Assembly (NCBI GenBank): GCA_030602705.1
Contig: JAUVZF010000020.1
Location: 1 to 53,208, forward strand
DNA from: Planctomycetota bacterium
Lineage (GTDB): Bacteria > Planctomycetota > Phycisphaerae > FEN-1346
Length of the DNA: 53,208 nt
Direction of reading: 5' to 3'
Shown: positions 1 through 7,760 of the stretch, in pieces
How positions within the stretch are numbered: the first letter of the stretch is position 1
Layout of the letters: every line of letters begins with the position of its first letter
Made by a program: the position numbers and the translations under genes
The notes under the pieces: generated by a model
What the model saw: only the letters and a program-made list of their open reading frames with translations
Databases searched by the model: none
What the model was told of the DNA's origin: nothing

Positions 1-458
1 TGACGATAGCACATTGCCATCATGCGATTGCCCCCTGTCCCGGATTTCCCTGTATACTTAACTCCTCCGCCTCTCAGGCTGCGGTCCCGGCTTCTGCGAC
101 CGCAGCGTGCGGCCGAGCAGGGTCTCCGGATGGTCGAGCAGCGGCGTGGTTTTCCGTGTGACAGAGCCCTTATCTCCCGTTGCCCGTCGGCTTTGCTCGG
201 GCCAGCCTGCGAGACGAAGGGCCGACGGTTCCGCAACCGGAGCGAACGCTACCCTACCCGCGCATCCTACCCCCACCCCTCCCCCGAGGCAAGGGCGAAG
301 GGAAGAGTGTGGGAAGGCCGAGCCCGGGCGGACGCGGGAAGGAGGGAGAGGAGGGAGAGGAAGGCGGGTAGACGGCTGGAAGAAACCCGCTTCAGAACCG
401 CTTCCGACTCCGGCAGCGACTTGCTCATAGATGGTGTCCCCGGAACCGTCCTATGGTT
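1..458. other. No supported gene; GC-rich spacer
   Basis: I see no convincing gene here. The open frames on both strands are rich in Arg and Pro, lack a ribosome binding site and show no family signature, which is what GC-rich noncoding DNA produces. The stretch around 260-370 is a purine-rich low-complexity run. It lies downstream of the lipoprotein gene that ends at 459 on the minus strand. Confidence 0.5.
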
Positions 459-1127
459 TCATGGCTGACTCGATTTATCGGCGCCGCCTCTCGTCCCGCT
501 CTGTCCCGCATGCATGGAACTTCTCCTTCGGGTAAGTATCTCCTGTCGCCATGCCACCTCGTCGTATACATGGTCTACACCGAGGGCACGAACCAGCATC
601 TCTCTGGCGATATCTCTTAGAGGTCGCGTTTCTGCCTCGCCCATTTTGCCAAGAACTTTCAGCCTACCAATAGTAAGCCCCTCAAAAGTCGGGTACTCCC
701 CGCCCCGCGTTTCCGAAAGGAATTGCGTCACGGCGAAGAGAACGGCGCCACTCGCATTGGGAGGAAGGTTTTCCAGAATCCGGGCAATCACTGCCCTGCG
801 CGTATACCCCCAAAGTTCCGGAAATTCAAATTCGGCTGGCATGGGGGCGTCAATCACCTGCAACGCCAGCTCGTCCACCAATGCGAGCACTATCCAACCT
901 TCCGCCTCAGGAGCCGTCGCCAACTTCTCAGCGGCTGTCATCCTGACCTCGATATCCCGCCCCTCTGCCATACGGCACAGGTCAAAAAGCCGTTTGGCTT
1001 GGTATGATGCGCCAGTACGAGGCGGGACGCCTTCGCCGCCGTTGCCCTCGTGCCAATAGTCGCACCCGGCGAGCGAGGCTGCGCCACAGAATAGACTCAA
1101 AGCGGCCAATGTCCTCTTGCCAAACAT
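459..1127 (-). CDS. Predicted lipoprotein with helical-repeat-like body
   Basis: This 222-residue protein begins with a Lys/Arg n-region, a hydrophobic stretch and a lipobox ending LAGC, so it should be lipidated and membrane-anchored. The start at 1127 is supported by an upstream AGGAG about 6 bases before the ATG. The body is alpha-helical, with Ala/Leu-rich segments such as AAEKLATAP and a run near residues 140-180 that suggests HEAT/ARM-like packing, but I recognise no family. It stands alone, next to repeat-rich spacer DNA, and its base composition is lower in GC than the oxidoreductase at 2163. No function can be assigned. Confidence 0.75.
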   Translation of the reverse strand: MFGKRTLAALSLFCGAASLAGCDYWHEGNGGEGVPPRTGASYQAKRLFDLCRMAEGRDIEVRMTAAEKLATAPEAEGWIVLALVDELALQVIDAPMPAEFEFPELWGYTRRAVIARILENLPPNASGAVLFAVTQFLSETRGGEYPTFEGLTIGRLKVLGKMGEAETRPLRDIAREMLVRALGVDHVYDEVAWRQEILTRRRSSMHAGQSGTRGGADKSSQP

Positions 1128-1385
1128 TCTGATCTCCTATCACATAGGAGGAAAAAGCCACTGCCATATGTTTCTCTTGTCAACGACCTCGCAATTCCCG
1201 TGCATATATAGCTCAAAGTGATACGCGTCATCACTGGGGGAGTTCCGGTAACATAGACCTTATCTCCCTTTGCCCTTCGGCTTCGCACCGGGCAGTTCCG
1301 GGGAGGCAATGCCCAACTCGGCCAGGACGCAGGCCCGGAGATCGTTCCCATCGTGGGTATACAGTAATCCCGGATGCCATGCGCG

Positions 1386-1860
1386 TCAAGGGGGAGGACA
1401 TGCAGGAACGTCCGGAAATGAACGGCGAACAGCCTTTAACGCAGAGGACGCGGAGAAGACAGAGAGAACGCAGAGAACGGCGGTGAGTTGGTTGACGGCA
1501 AAGCATGATTGCCGGGGCACGCCCCGGCCTATGTGTGAACGGCAAACGGCGAGGCCCGTTCCAATGCGGAATGAACGGCAACGGCTTTGAACGCAGAGGA
1601 CGCCGAGAAAACAGAGAGAACGCGGAGAACGGAACGGATTTGAGTAAAGGCGAACGACAACGGCGAGACCCGTTCCAATGCGGAATGCGGAGTGCGGAGT
1701 GCGGAATGAACGGCCACGGCAACGGCGAGACCCGTTCGAATGCGGAATGCGGAACGCGGAATGCGGAATGAACGGCCACGGCAAACGGCGAGATTCCTCC
1801 GCTCGCTTCGCTCGGTCGGAATGACAGACGAAAGCCGCCGCACGCCGCGAGCCATAGCCG
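1386..1860. repeat. Degenerate short-unit repeat tract
   Basis: The tract is built from a few recurring phrases. One is a roughly 45-base purine-rich unit (AACGCAGAGGACGC then GAGAA, ACAGAGAGAACGC) seen at about 1438 and 1592. Another is GGCGAGACCCGTTC followed by iterations of TGCGGAATGCGGAGTGCGGA between about 1547 and 1775. The tract ends in a phrase, CTCCGCTCGC then CGGTCGGAATGACAG, that recurs in altered form near 11970-12010. The open frames crossing it carry the repeats as peptide iterations and have no other support, so I treat it as noncoding. Confidence 0.8.
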
Positions 1861-1935
1861 CGAAAACGTGCGGCGCACACACCGGTCTGACGGTGTTCAA
1901 GGAGGCACCGGGCCACTGATGGGCGCGCACACGTT

Positions 1936-2103
1936 TGGCTTGACAACATCACGGTGGTGGTTGTAGCGCCGGGGTTTATCCCCGGCGCATCCTGGCCGGT
2001 GCCGCCGCCAACGGCTGGACCAGACCACCAGGAACAGGCATAAACTGCGTTCGCGGCGGCCTGGGAAGGCCGCCGCGCGGAACGTGGCTTGACAACATCA
2101 CGG
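1936..2103. repeat. Palindromic composite insert with 19-bp direct duplication
   Basis: A 19-base sequence (TGGCTTGACAACATCACGG) occurs at 1936-1954 and again at 2085-2103, separated by exactly 130 bases. The insert holds the perfect hairpin GCGCCGGGG-TTTAT-CCCCGGCGC near 1964-1986, then the palindrome GCGGCGGCCT-GGGA-AGGCCGCCGC near 2053-2076. Bases 2025-2085 are an exact 61-base reverse complement of 6635-6695. The right-hand duplicate carries the TTGACA that serves as the -35 box of the oxidoreductase gene at 2163, so the insertion seems to have duplicated part of a promoter. Confidence 0.8.
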
Positions 2104-2117
2104 GCCGGGCCTAGTTT
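2089..2117 (+). promoter_or_regulatory. Candidate sigma-70 promoter for the oxidoreductase at 2163
   Basis: TTGACA at 2089-2094 and TAGTTT at 2112-2117 are separated by 17 bases, about 45 bases upstream of the ATG at 2163. The -35 is canonical and the -10 is weak. A second copy of the -35 segment lies at 1940-1945 in the duplicated sequence but has no matching -10. Confidence 0.5.
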
Positions 2118-2162
2118 CAACGCCGTGAAGCAAGGCAGCAGGTCAAGAACAGGAGCGAAGCC

Positions 2163-3395
2163 ATGAGCAGCGATGGTCGAAGAAAAGTGTCCCGCCGCAG
2201 GTTTATGACCGAAACCGCCGGCGCGGCTGCCGCGCTGGCGATCGTGCCGCGCAGCGTCCTGGGCGGAAGGGGCCACGTGCCGCCCAGCGAAACCTTCGGC
2301 GGCGCCTTGGTGGGGTGCGGCGGGCGCGGCAGATACACCTTCGGCGGCCTGGGGCCGAACGTCGTGCGGCTGGCGTCGTGCGACGTCAAGTTCCTCGATA
2401 AGGCGGACAACAAGGAGGTGTACACCGACTTCCGCCGCGTCCTGGAGCGCAAAGACATCGACGTGGTGGCCATCGCGACGCCGCCGCACTGGCACGCCCT
2501 CATCTCGATTGCCGCCATGGAGGCCGGCAAGGACGTGCTGTGCGAGAAGCCGCTGACGCGGTTCATCGCCGAAGGCCGCGCGGTCGTCGAGGCCGAACGG
2601 CGCTACAGCCGCATCTTCCAGATCGGCACCTACGGCCGCTTCAGCGCCAGCCGCAGCCCCGGCAACATCCTGACCCACAAGATCATGGCCAGCGGCCTGC
2701 TGAAGAAGTGCGAGGCCGTGCACATCAAGCGGAGCGGCCTGAAGGTCCAGCAGTGGAGCGGCATCGTCAACGCCAAGCCGCAGCCCGTCCCGAAGAACCT
2801 CGACTGGGACATGTACTGCGGGCCGTCGCCGCTGCGCCCGTATCACCCGCACCGTACCGGCGGCACGCACCGCGGCTACTGGGACTACGAGGGCGGCGGC
2901 ATGGCCGACATGGGCCAGCACCACTTCGACTTCGTCCAGTGGATCTGGGCCAAGGACGACACCAGCGCGGTGGAGATCGAGGCCCACGCCCCGCCGGCCC
3001 ATCCGGAGGCGTGCGCCATGTGGGGCTGGGTCGAATTGAAATACGCCGACGGCCTGACGTTCGTCATGGAGAGCACCGAGTGGGGCAAGCCGTACGACCG
3101 CAAACGGCCGCGAGGCATCAGCCTGGGCGACCTCTCGGAAGGGAACCGCAGGAAGGTCGAGGCGATGCCCGACCCCGCACCGCTCGTGGACTTTCCGACG
3201 GCCATCCGCACGCGTCAGAGGCCGGGCGGCCACGCCGAAGCGGCTCACCACAGCGCGGCGATCCTGCACCTGGCGAACATCGCCATCCGCGTCGGACACA
3301 AGATCCGCTACGACCCCGTGACCGAACAGGTCGTCGGCGACGATGAGGCCAACCGGCTGGTCAACCCGCCGATGCGGGCTCCGTGGCACCTCTAA
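2163..3395 (+). CDS. TAT-exported Gfo/Idh/MocA family oxidoreductase
   Basis: The 410-residue protein starts with a twin-arginine signal (SRRRFM then an Ala-rich hydrophobic stretch), so it should be exported folded with its cofactor. The mature part opens with a degenerate nucleotide-binding segment (ALVGCGGRG), followed by VAIATPPHWH and the family hallmark CEKPLT near residues 129-134, where the Lys is the usual catalytic or cofactor-contacting residue. The C-terminal half has the GGGMADMGQHHFD segment and ends in NRLVNPPMRAPWHL, an ending shared with the paralogue at 21880. Such enzymes oxidise or rearrange sugars and glycosides with bound NAD(P); the substrate cannot be told. An AGGAG-like site precedes the ATG. 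The HEAT-like gene follows 29 bases downstream. Confidence 0.9.
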   Translation: MSSDGRRKVSRRRFMTETAGAAAALAIVPRSVLGGRGHVPPSETFGGALVGCGGRGRYTFGGLGPNVVRLASCDVKFLDKADNKEVYTDFRRVLERKDIDVVAIATPPHWHALISIAAMEAGKDVLCEKPLTRFIAEGRAVVEAERRYSRIFQIGTYGRFSASRSPGNILTHKIMASGLLKKCEAVHIKRSGLKVQQWSGIVNAKPQPVPKNLDWDMYCGPSPLRPYHPHRTGGTHRGYWDYEGGGMADMGQHHFDFVQWIWAKDDTSAVEIEAHAPPAHPEACAMWGWVELKYADGLTFVMESTEWGKPYDRKRPRGISLGDLSEGNRRKVEAMPDPAPLVDFPTAIRTRQRPGGHAEAAHHSAAILHLANIAIRVGHKIRYDPVTEQVVGDDEANRLVNPPMRAPWHL

Positions 3396-3424
3396 TCCGA
3401 ACCCGTTTACGAAAGGACACAACC

Positions 3425-4186
3425 ATGGCACCTTCAGGTCAACTCAAGGCGCTCGTGGACCAGATGCCCGACCCCGACGAGCGCGGCATGTACTGCACGG
3501 ACATCGACAAGGAGAAGATCGAGAAGGCCGTGGCCGCGATGCACAAAGGCGGCCGCAAGGCCATCGTCGGCCTCATCGACATGCTCGTGGAACCCTTGCA
3601 GGGCGACGACGTCCGGCCCGTCAAGGCCAAGTACGCGCTGCACTGCCTGGCGCTGGCCGTGTGCAACCTCGCGGACGAGGGGCCCCGCAGCGAGTTCTCG
3701 CTGACACTGGCATCGCAACTGGGCGGCGACCGGCCCAAGGCGGTCCAGGCGTACCTGGTTCAGGAACTCCAGACGGCCGGCGGCAAGGAGGTCGCCGGGA
3801 CGCTCGGCACACTCCTGGCCGACGACGTTCTGTGCGAACCTGCCGCCCAGGCCCTGGCCGCCATCGGCGACGGCGCCGCCGAACAACTGCGCAGCGCGCT
3901 CGGAAAGGCCGCGGGCAAGCGCCGGCTGACGATCATCCAGAACCTCGGCGTGCTCCGCGATGCGACGTCCGTCGCGGCGCTGCGAGAGGCCGTCGGCGAC
4001 CCGGACGCCGGCATCCGCCTGGCCGCAGGATGGGCACTGGCGAACATCGGCGACCGGGGGGCGGTCGATCTCCTCTTGAAGGCCGCCGGCGCCGCCAAAG
4101 GATGGGAACGCATCCAGATGACCAAGGCATGTCTCCTGCTGGCCGAGAAACTCCAGGCGCCGGGCAAACAGAGCGCCACGGCTTGA
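3425..4186 (+). CDS. HEAT-repeat-like protein
   Basis: This 253-residue protein has no signal peptide. From about residue 90 it shows consecutive helical repeats of the HEAT/PBS-lyase type, with phrases such as AAQALAAIGDGAAEQLRSAL, LGVLRDATSVAALREAV, and GDPDAGIRLAAGWALANIGD. I chose the ATG at 3425, not an in-frame ATG at 3383, because 3425 has GAAAGGA at the right distance while 3383 lies inside the end of the preceding gene. It is probably co-transcribed with the oxidoreductase and may scaffold protein contacts; no enzymatic motif is visible. Confidence 0.85.
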   Translation: MAPSGQLKALVDQMPDPDERGMYCTDIDKEKIEKAVAAMHKGGRKAIVGLIDMLVEPLQGDDVRPVKAKYALHCLALAVCNLADEGPRSEFSLTLASQLGGDRPKAVQAYLVQELQTAGGKEVAGTLGTLLADDVLCEPAAQALAAIGDGAAEQLRSALGKAAGKRRLTIIQNLGVLRDATSVAALREAVGDPDAGIRLAAGWALANIGDRGAVDLLLKAAGAAKGWERIQMTKACLLLAEKLQAPGKQSATA

Positions 4187-4196
4187 CCCAGGTTGT

Positions 4197-4224
4197 GCGC
4201 GGTGGCTCAGGAGAGCCGCCGCGC
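4197..4224. repeat. 28-bp REP-like hairpin (AGGA loop)
   Basis: The sequence forms GCGCGGTGGCTC-AGGA-GAGCCGCCGCGC, a 12-base-pair stem with one mismatch and a four-base loop. It sits 11 bases after the HEAT-like gene. Two more hairpins of the same size and design lie at 9299 and 9339, so this is a family and not a chance palindrome. It might also stop transcription, although no T-run follows. Confidence 0.75.
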
Positions 4225-4357
4225 GGCCACCCAAACGTTAATGGCTTTAGTCTTGCGCGGTCGGTCTCGGCACCGGACAGGTTTTTAACGACGCCAACGG
4301 CGTAGCGGCAAGGCGCCGGGTGGGCAAGTAGCAGCATCCATAGAAGGATAAGATGGC

Positions 4358-6508
4358 ATGAAGACGTACAGAAGACAGACGGCGCAAAGGCTGATCGTCA
4401 CGGTTCTGTTGCTGGCGCTTCCGATGAACATCTATGCATGGGAGCCCAATACAAGGGATCGGGATGCGGCGATCAAGAGCGGCAATCTTGATGCCTATGT
4501 GGCCAATCTTGGCAAATGGGTGAGTCAGAAAGTGCCCACGTCCATAACGAAGAAGAGCATCGATGCTCTGTTCAAGGATCCCAAATTCATGAGCGCTGTC
4601 ATCGAGCGACGTTTCATCACGAGAGTGTGGGGGCCGCCGAGTCTGGGAGACTGGGCAAAGGCAAATCCCAAGAACGCGAAATTCGTGAGTTGGGTCATGA
4701 GCAACCCCAAGATCATGGATATGGCGCTGCTGACTCGGACCCCCTCTGTGGGATGGGCCCGGGTTGATGATAGTTGGAGCATTCACATCGCCGCCTTGAA
4801 GACATGGCAGGAGATTTACTATGCAGATTCGGCTTCGAGGAAGGGTCTGTATTTGCGGTTAGCTGTCGCATGCGCTCTTCGTCCTCCCGGAACGGGCAAC
4901 CGCGGCGCTGGTCAGGCGAAGGAGCAGAGCAGTTGTTTTGACCGGTACATGTATTATCACAAGGCGCATGCCGCAAAAGAACTGTTTCCAAGCTTCGATA
5001 CGCTCACTACGTGGGAGCTAACACACGTGGTGTCGTCTCCCGCGTCCAATTTGGACCTGTCCTGGGGCAGAGAGGCTCTAAATACCTGGAATCCTGGTTT
5101 CAGGAGGAACGAGAATGTTGTTGCGATGGTGAGCCAGGTCTGGCGCCGGGGTTCGCAGGTCCCTTACCATGACTTCAGTTGCGTGGCGGCGGGTGGCGGG
5201 AAATGCGGGCCACGCTCCTCGTTTGGCGTGTTTATTAATCAGGCGTTCGGCATTCCTTCCATCGGGGTCGGCCAGCCTGGCCATGCCGCGGTTGCCTGGA
5301 GAGGGAGGGATGGTAACTGGCAGATTGGCTATGGTCGAGGATGGAACGTGTCGAAACTCTTTGACCGGAACAAGATGTCGGGATCCGAGTTTGTCGCGAT
5401 GACCAAGGAGCGAAAGACGCCCATCTTCGCCTGGACCGAACATCTGCGCTGGCTGGCGGGCACGCTTGAGAAACCGGACGGGGGCTACCTGCCGCCGGCC
5501 AACAGACAATACGCTAACCCTCGTGCAACGGCCGTCTATGCTCTGAGGAACGCGGTGCCGGCAGTTTACGGCAATATCAAGCGGGCCAAGGCGGCAGCGG
5601 CAGCGAAATCCGACTTCAAGCCGGAACGCCCGATCAAGGTGGCGCCCGGTGTCATCCACGTTGAGGCCGAGGATTTCTTCACCAAGTCTAACGTGGGGGT
5701 CGAGAATTGTTACACGGGCGGCAAGCAGGTGTATTATCCGGCTCTGACGGCACATGCCATGTGCGGCTACAAGATGAACGTTCCCAAGACCGGGACGTAT
5801 GGGTTTACGGCGCGAGTGGCGGTAATAAACTGGGGCCAGAGACTCTATATCCGATCGTTCGGTGCGATGTATCCGGTCAAGTCGGCCAAGGCGGCCAATG
5901 TGTTTAGGAACCAGCAGGAAGTTCACGGGCCTGGGCAGGCCATTGATCGTGACCTGACTACGCGGTGGGCCATGGACTTCGGCAAGGATAAGGGCTGGAT
6001 TGAGCTGGATCTGGGTCAGCCCCGGAAAATCAGTAAGATCATTATCGACGAACGGGCCTTGAATTACATTAAGAAGCATCAGATTGATTACAGGGTTGGC
6101 GGCGCGTGGAAGAAGCTCTTGGAAGGTGACTATATCAAGAACTACGTCAAGTCATTCCCTCCGGTGACGGCACGGTATGTGAGACTGTCCTCGTTTGATA
6201 CCGACGCACCGACCGGTGGGCCGACAGTTCGGGACTTCAGCGTGGGCAATGTCTTTGACGGCAACGGCTTCGTTGACATTCCTTGGGCGCCTGCTATGGA
6301 GAAGGACAAGAAGGGCGGGATGTCCGGGCGATGGCAGACGACGAAGCCGATGGATATGTATCTGGTCAAAGGCGAGCAGAAGATATGGGTGTGCACGCAG
6401 ACGTTGCCGGGGCAGCGGAGCGTGGCAATGAGGTGGTTTGAACTGAAACCCAAGCGAACGCAGTTTATGCCTGTTCCTGGTGGCCTGGGAAGGCCACCAG
6501 GCGGATAA
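4358..6508 (+). CDS. Exported transglutaminase-like protein with carbohydrate-binding-type and discoidin domains
   Basis: The 716-residue protein has a Sec-type signal ending near AWA/YAW at residue 27. Residues 230-340 resemble a transglutaminase-like Cys protease fold: GGGKCGPRSSF supplies a candidate Cys, GQPGHAAVAW the His, and GNWQIGYG the third residue. Residues about 425-500 look like a carbohydrate-binding beta-sandwich (VIHVEAEDFF). Residues about 505-620 match a discoidin/F5-8C fold (AIDRDLTTRWAMDF, WIELDLGQPRKISKIII, ARYVRLSSF). The last 17 residues (RTQFMPVPGG and on) and the stop codon come from a repeat copied at 6666. Composition is lower in GC than neighbours. The catalytic assignment is inference. 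Confidence 0.75.
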   Translation: MKTYRRQTAQRLIVTVLLLALPMNIYAWEPNTRDRDAAIKSGNLDAYVANLGKWVSQKVPTSITKKSIDALFKDPKFMSAVIERRFITRVWGPPSLGDWAKANPKNAKFVSWVMSNPKIMDMALLTRTPSVGWARVDDSWSIHIAALKTWQEIYYADSASRKGLYLRLAVACALRPPGTGNRGAGQAKEQSSCFDRYMYYHKAHAAKELFPSFDTLTTWELTHVVSSPASNLDLSWGREALNTWNPGFRRNENVVAMVSQVWRRGSQVPYHDFSCVAAGGGKCGPRSSFGVFINQAFGIPSIGVGQPGHAAVAWRGRDGNWQIGYGRGWNVSKLFDRNKMSGSEFVAMTKERKTPIFAWTEHLRWLAGTLEKPDGGYLPPANRQYANPRATAVYALRNAVPAVYGNIKRAKAAAAAKSDFKPERPIKVAPGVIHVEAEDFFTKSNVGVENCYTGGKQVYYPALTAHAMCGYKMNVPKTGTYGFTARVAVINWGQRLYIRSFGAMYPVKSAKAANVFRNQQEVHGPGQAIDRDLTTRWAMDFGKDKGWIELDLGQPRKISKIIIDERALNYIKKHQIDYRVGGAWKKLLEGDYIKNYVKSFPPVTARYVRLSSFDTDAPTGGPTVRDFSVGNVFDGNGFVDIPWAPAMEKDKKGGMSGRWQTTKPMDMYLVKGEQKIWVCTQTLPGQRSVAMRWFELKPKRTQFMPVPGGLGRPPGG

Positions 6509-6535
6509 AAAGGCGAAGTAGCGTTGTAGGATTAG
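6454..6535. repeat. 82-bp direct repeat, left copy
   Basis: This segment is repeated at 6666-6747 with one difference (T against C at the hinge after CAGGCGGA). It contains the hairpin GGTGGCCT-GGGA-AGGCCACC and supplies the final codons and stop of the gene ending at 6508. The two copies flank a 130-base insert made of palindromes. Confidence 0.9.
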
Positions 6536-6665
6536 GCAGGAGCGAGAAAGTCTTCCCGAACGGCCGTAGCGCCGGGGTTTATCCCCGGCGCGGAACCGCC
6601 GGCGGCCTGACCAACGGCCGCCCGTACGGGCGCTACGTTCCGCGCGGCGGCCTTCCCAGGCCGCC
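6536..6665. repeat. Palindromic insert (REP/MITE-like) between 82-bp repeats
   Basis: The insert contains CGTAGCGCCGGGG-TTTAT-CCCCGGCGC, the 16-base perfect palindrome GCGCCCGTACGGGCGC near 6619-6634, and the start of GCGGCGGCC-TTCCC-AGGCCGCCGC. Its first 100 bases match the reverse complement of 29638-29738 with several substitutions. The ends CGTAGCGCC and GGGCGCTACG are inverted repeats of each other, so 6566-6637 could be a small hairpin element. Confidence 0.75.
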
Positions 6666-6747
6666 GCGAACGCAGTTTATGCCTGTTCCTGGTGGCCTGG
6701 GAAGGCCACCAGGCGGACAAAAAGGCGAAGTAGCGTTGTAGGATTAG
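6666..6747. repeat. 82-bp direct repeat, right copy
   Basis: Nearly identical to 6454-6535. Its last four bases overlap the stop codon of the minus-strand dehydrogenase gene at 6744. Bases 6635-6695, spanning the insert and this copy, are an exact inverted copy of 2025-2085. Confidence 0.9.
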
Positions 6748-7700
6748 CCGCGCACGCGGGCGGCGATGGCCGACAGTTCGTCGAATACCGGCCCCTGGAC
6801 CGGGAGACTTGCGTGGAACACCTCGGCGATGACCCGCGTCCAGCCGTGGATGAAGTACAGCCAGCCGTCTTCAATGCGGAGGTTCCGCTCCCGCTGCCGG
6901 GCGCGGGCCTGGTCGAGAAACACCAGGTCGCCACGGTAGTTGAAGTCCCAGGCGATGCCGCCTTGGGGGAAGAGGGCGGCGTCGGTTATCGGCGACCCCG
7001 GCCAATCCTTGCCGAGCCCCGTCGCGTTGATGACGAGTGAGCCGGCCTTGAGGCGGCCGACGATGGCGTCGCTGAGTTCGGGCTGCGGCGTGTGATGATA
7101 CTCGGTCGGGAAGTCGGGGTCGAAACGCCTGTGCAGCCTCTCGATCTGCCGGAGGCGCGGCCTCGTGCGGTTCGCAACGATGATCTTCGACGGCCGGTTC
7201 GGGCCGTGCTCGGCCTTCATCAGGTGCCACGTGATGGCGATGGACGAGCCGCCGGCCCCCATCACGAAGACCTCCGCGCCGGTCGCCGCCCAGTAGCGGT
7301 CGGGCAGGAACGCTTCCAGTGCCAGGCCGCTCGTGATGGGGTCTTTCGCGTGGCCGATGAGTTTGCCGCCGCGCTTCGAGATGCTGCTGACCTCTCCCAG
7401 CAGTCCGGCGTACTCGTCGAGGTGGTCGAACTGGTCGCGGCAGGCGTTCAGCAAGTCGATCTTGTGAGTGGTGACCAGCGCGCCGAGCGAGAGGGGGTCG
7501 GACTTGATGTGCGCGACGACCTCGCGGTAGCGTTCGGGCCGGTCGTGCTGCTTCAGGTCGATGCCGCGGATACGGCAGTCGCCCAGGTCAAGGTACGCCG
7601 CCCACTCGGGGAAGACCTTCATGATGGAGGATTTCGCGGTGGTCACGCCGATGAAATACATCGTGGGCCGGTCGGCGGGTGGGTAGGCCGTCTGGGTCAT
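6744..7700 (-). CDS. Shikimate/quinate dehydrogenase-like (AroE-fold) enzyme
   Basis: The product is 318 residues from the ATG at 7700, which has CAGGACGG upstream; an in-frame start at 7754 would add 18 unlikely residues. The N-terminal half shows GVTTAKSSIMKVFPEWAAYL and LVTTHKIDLL, the AroE substrate-side features including the Lys after TTH. The Rossmann part has VFVMGAGGSSIAI and VANRTRPRL, and NATGLGKDWPGSP is the usual late motif. It would reduce or oxidise a shikimate-like or polyol substrate with NAD(P). Its place directly after a sugar kinase and beside an alcohol dehydrogenase and a RhaT-like transporter points to a catabolic role and not aromatic amino acid synthesis; the substrate is unknown. 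Confidence 0.85.
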   Translation of the reverse strand: MTQTAYPPADRPTMYFIGVTTAKSSIMKVFPEWAAYLDLGDCRIRGIDLKQHDRPERYREVVAHIKSDPLSLGALVTTHKIDLLNACRDQFDHLDEYAGLLGEVSSISKRGGKLIGHAKDPITSGLALEAFLPDRYWAATGAEVFVMGAGGSSIAITWHLMKAEHGPNRPSKIIVANRTRPRLRQIERLHRRFDPDFPTEYHHTPQPELSDAIVGRLKAGSLVINATGLGKDWPGSPITDAALFPQGGIAWDFNYRGDLVFLDQARARQRERNLRIEDGWLYFIHGWTRVIAEVFHASLPVQGPVFDELSAIAARVRG

Positions 7701-7760
7701 GGTCCGTCCTGTTGCTTCAATCGCGTGGAACCTGCGTCCGCCGGAACGCCGCACGGGCGT

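Noticed and set aside
1386..3431. 681-residue minus-strand open frame over the repeat tract and the oxidoreductase
   Set aside because: It is the complement of a well-supported gene plus repeat DNA and has no motifs or ribosome binding site.
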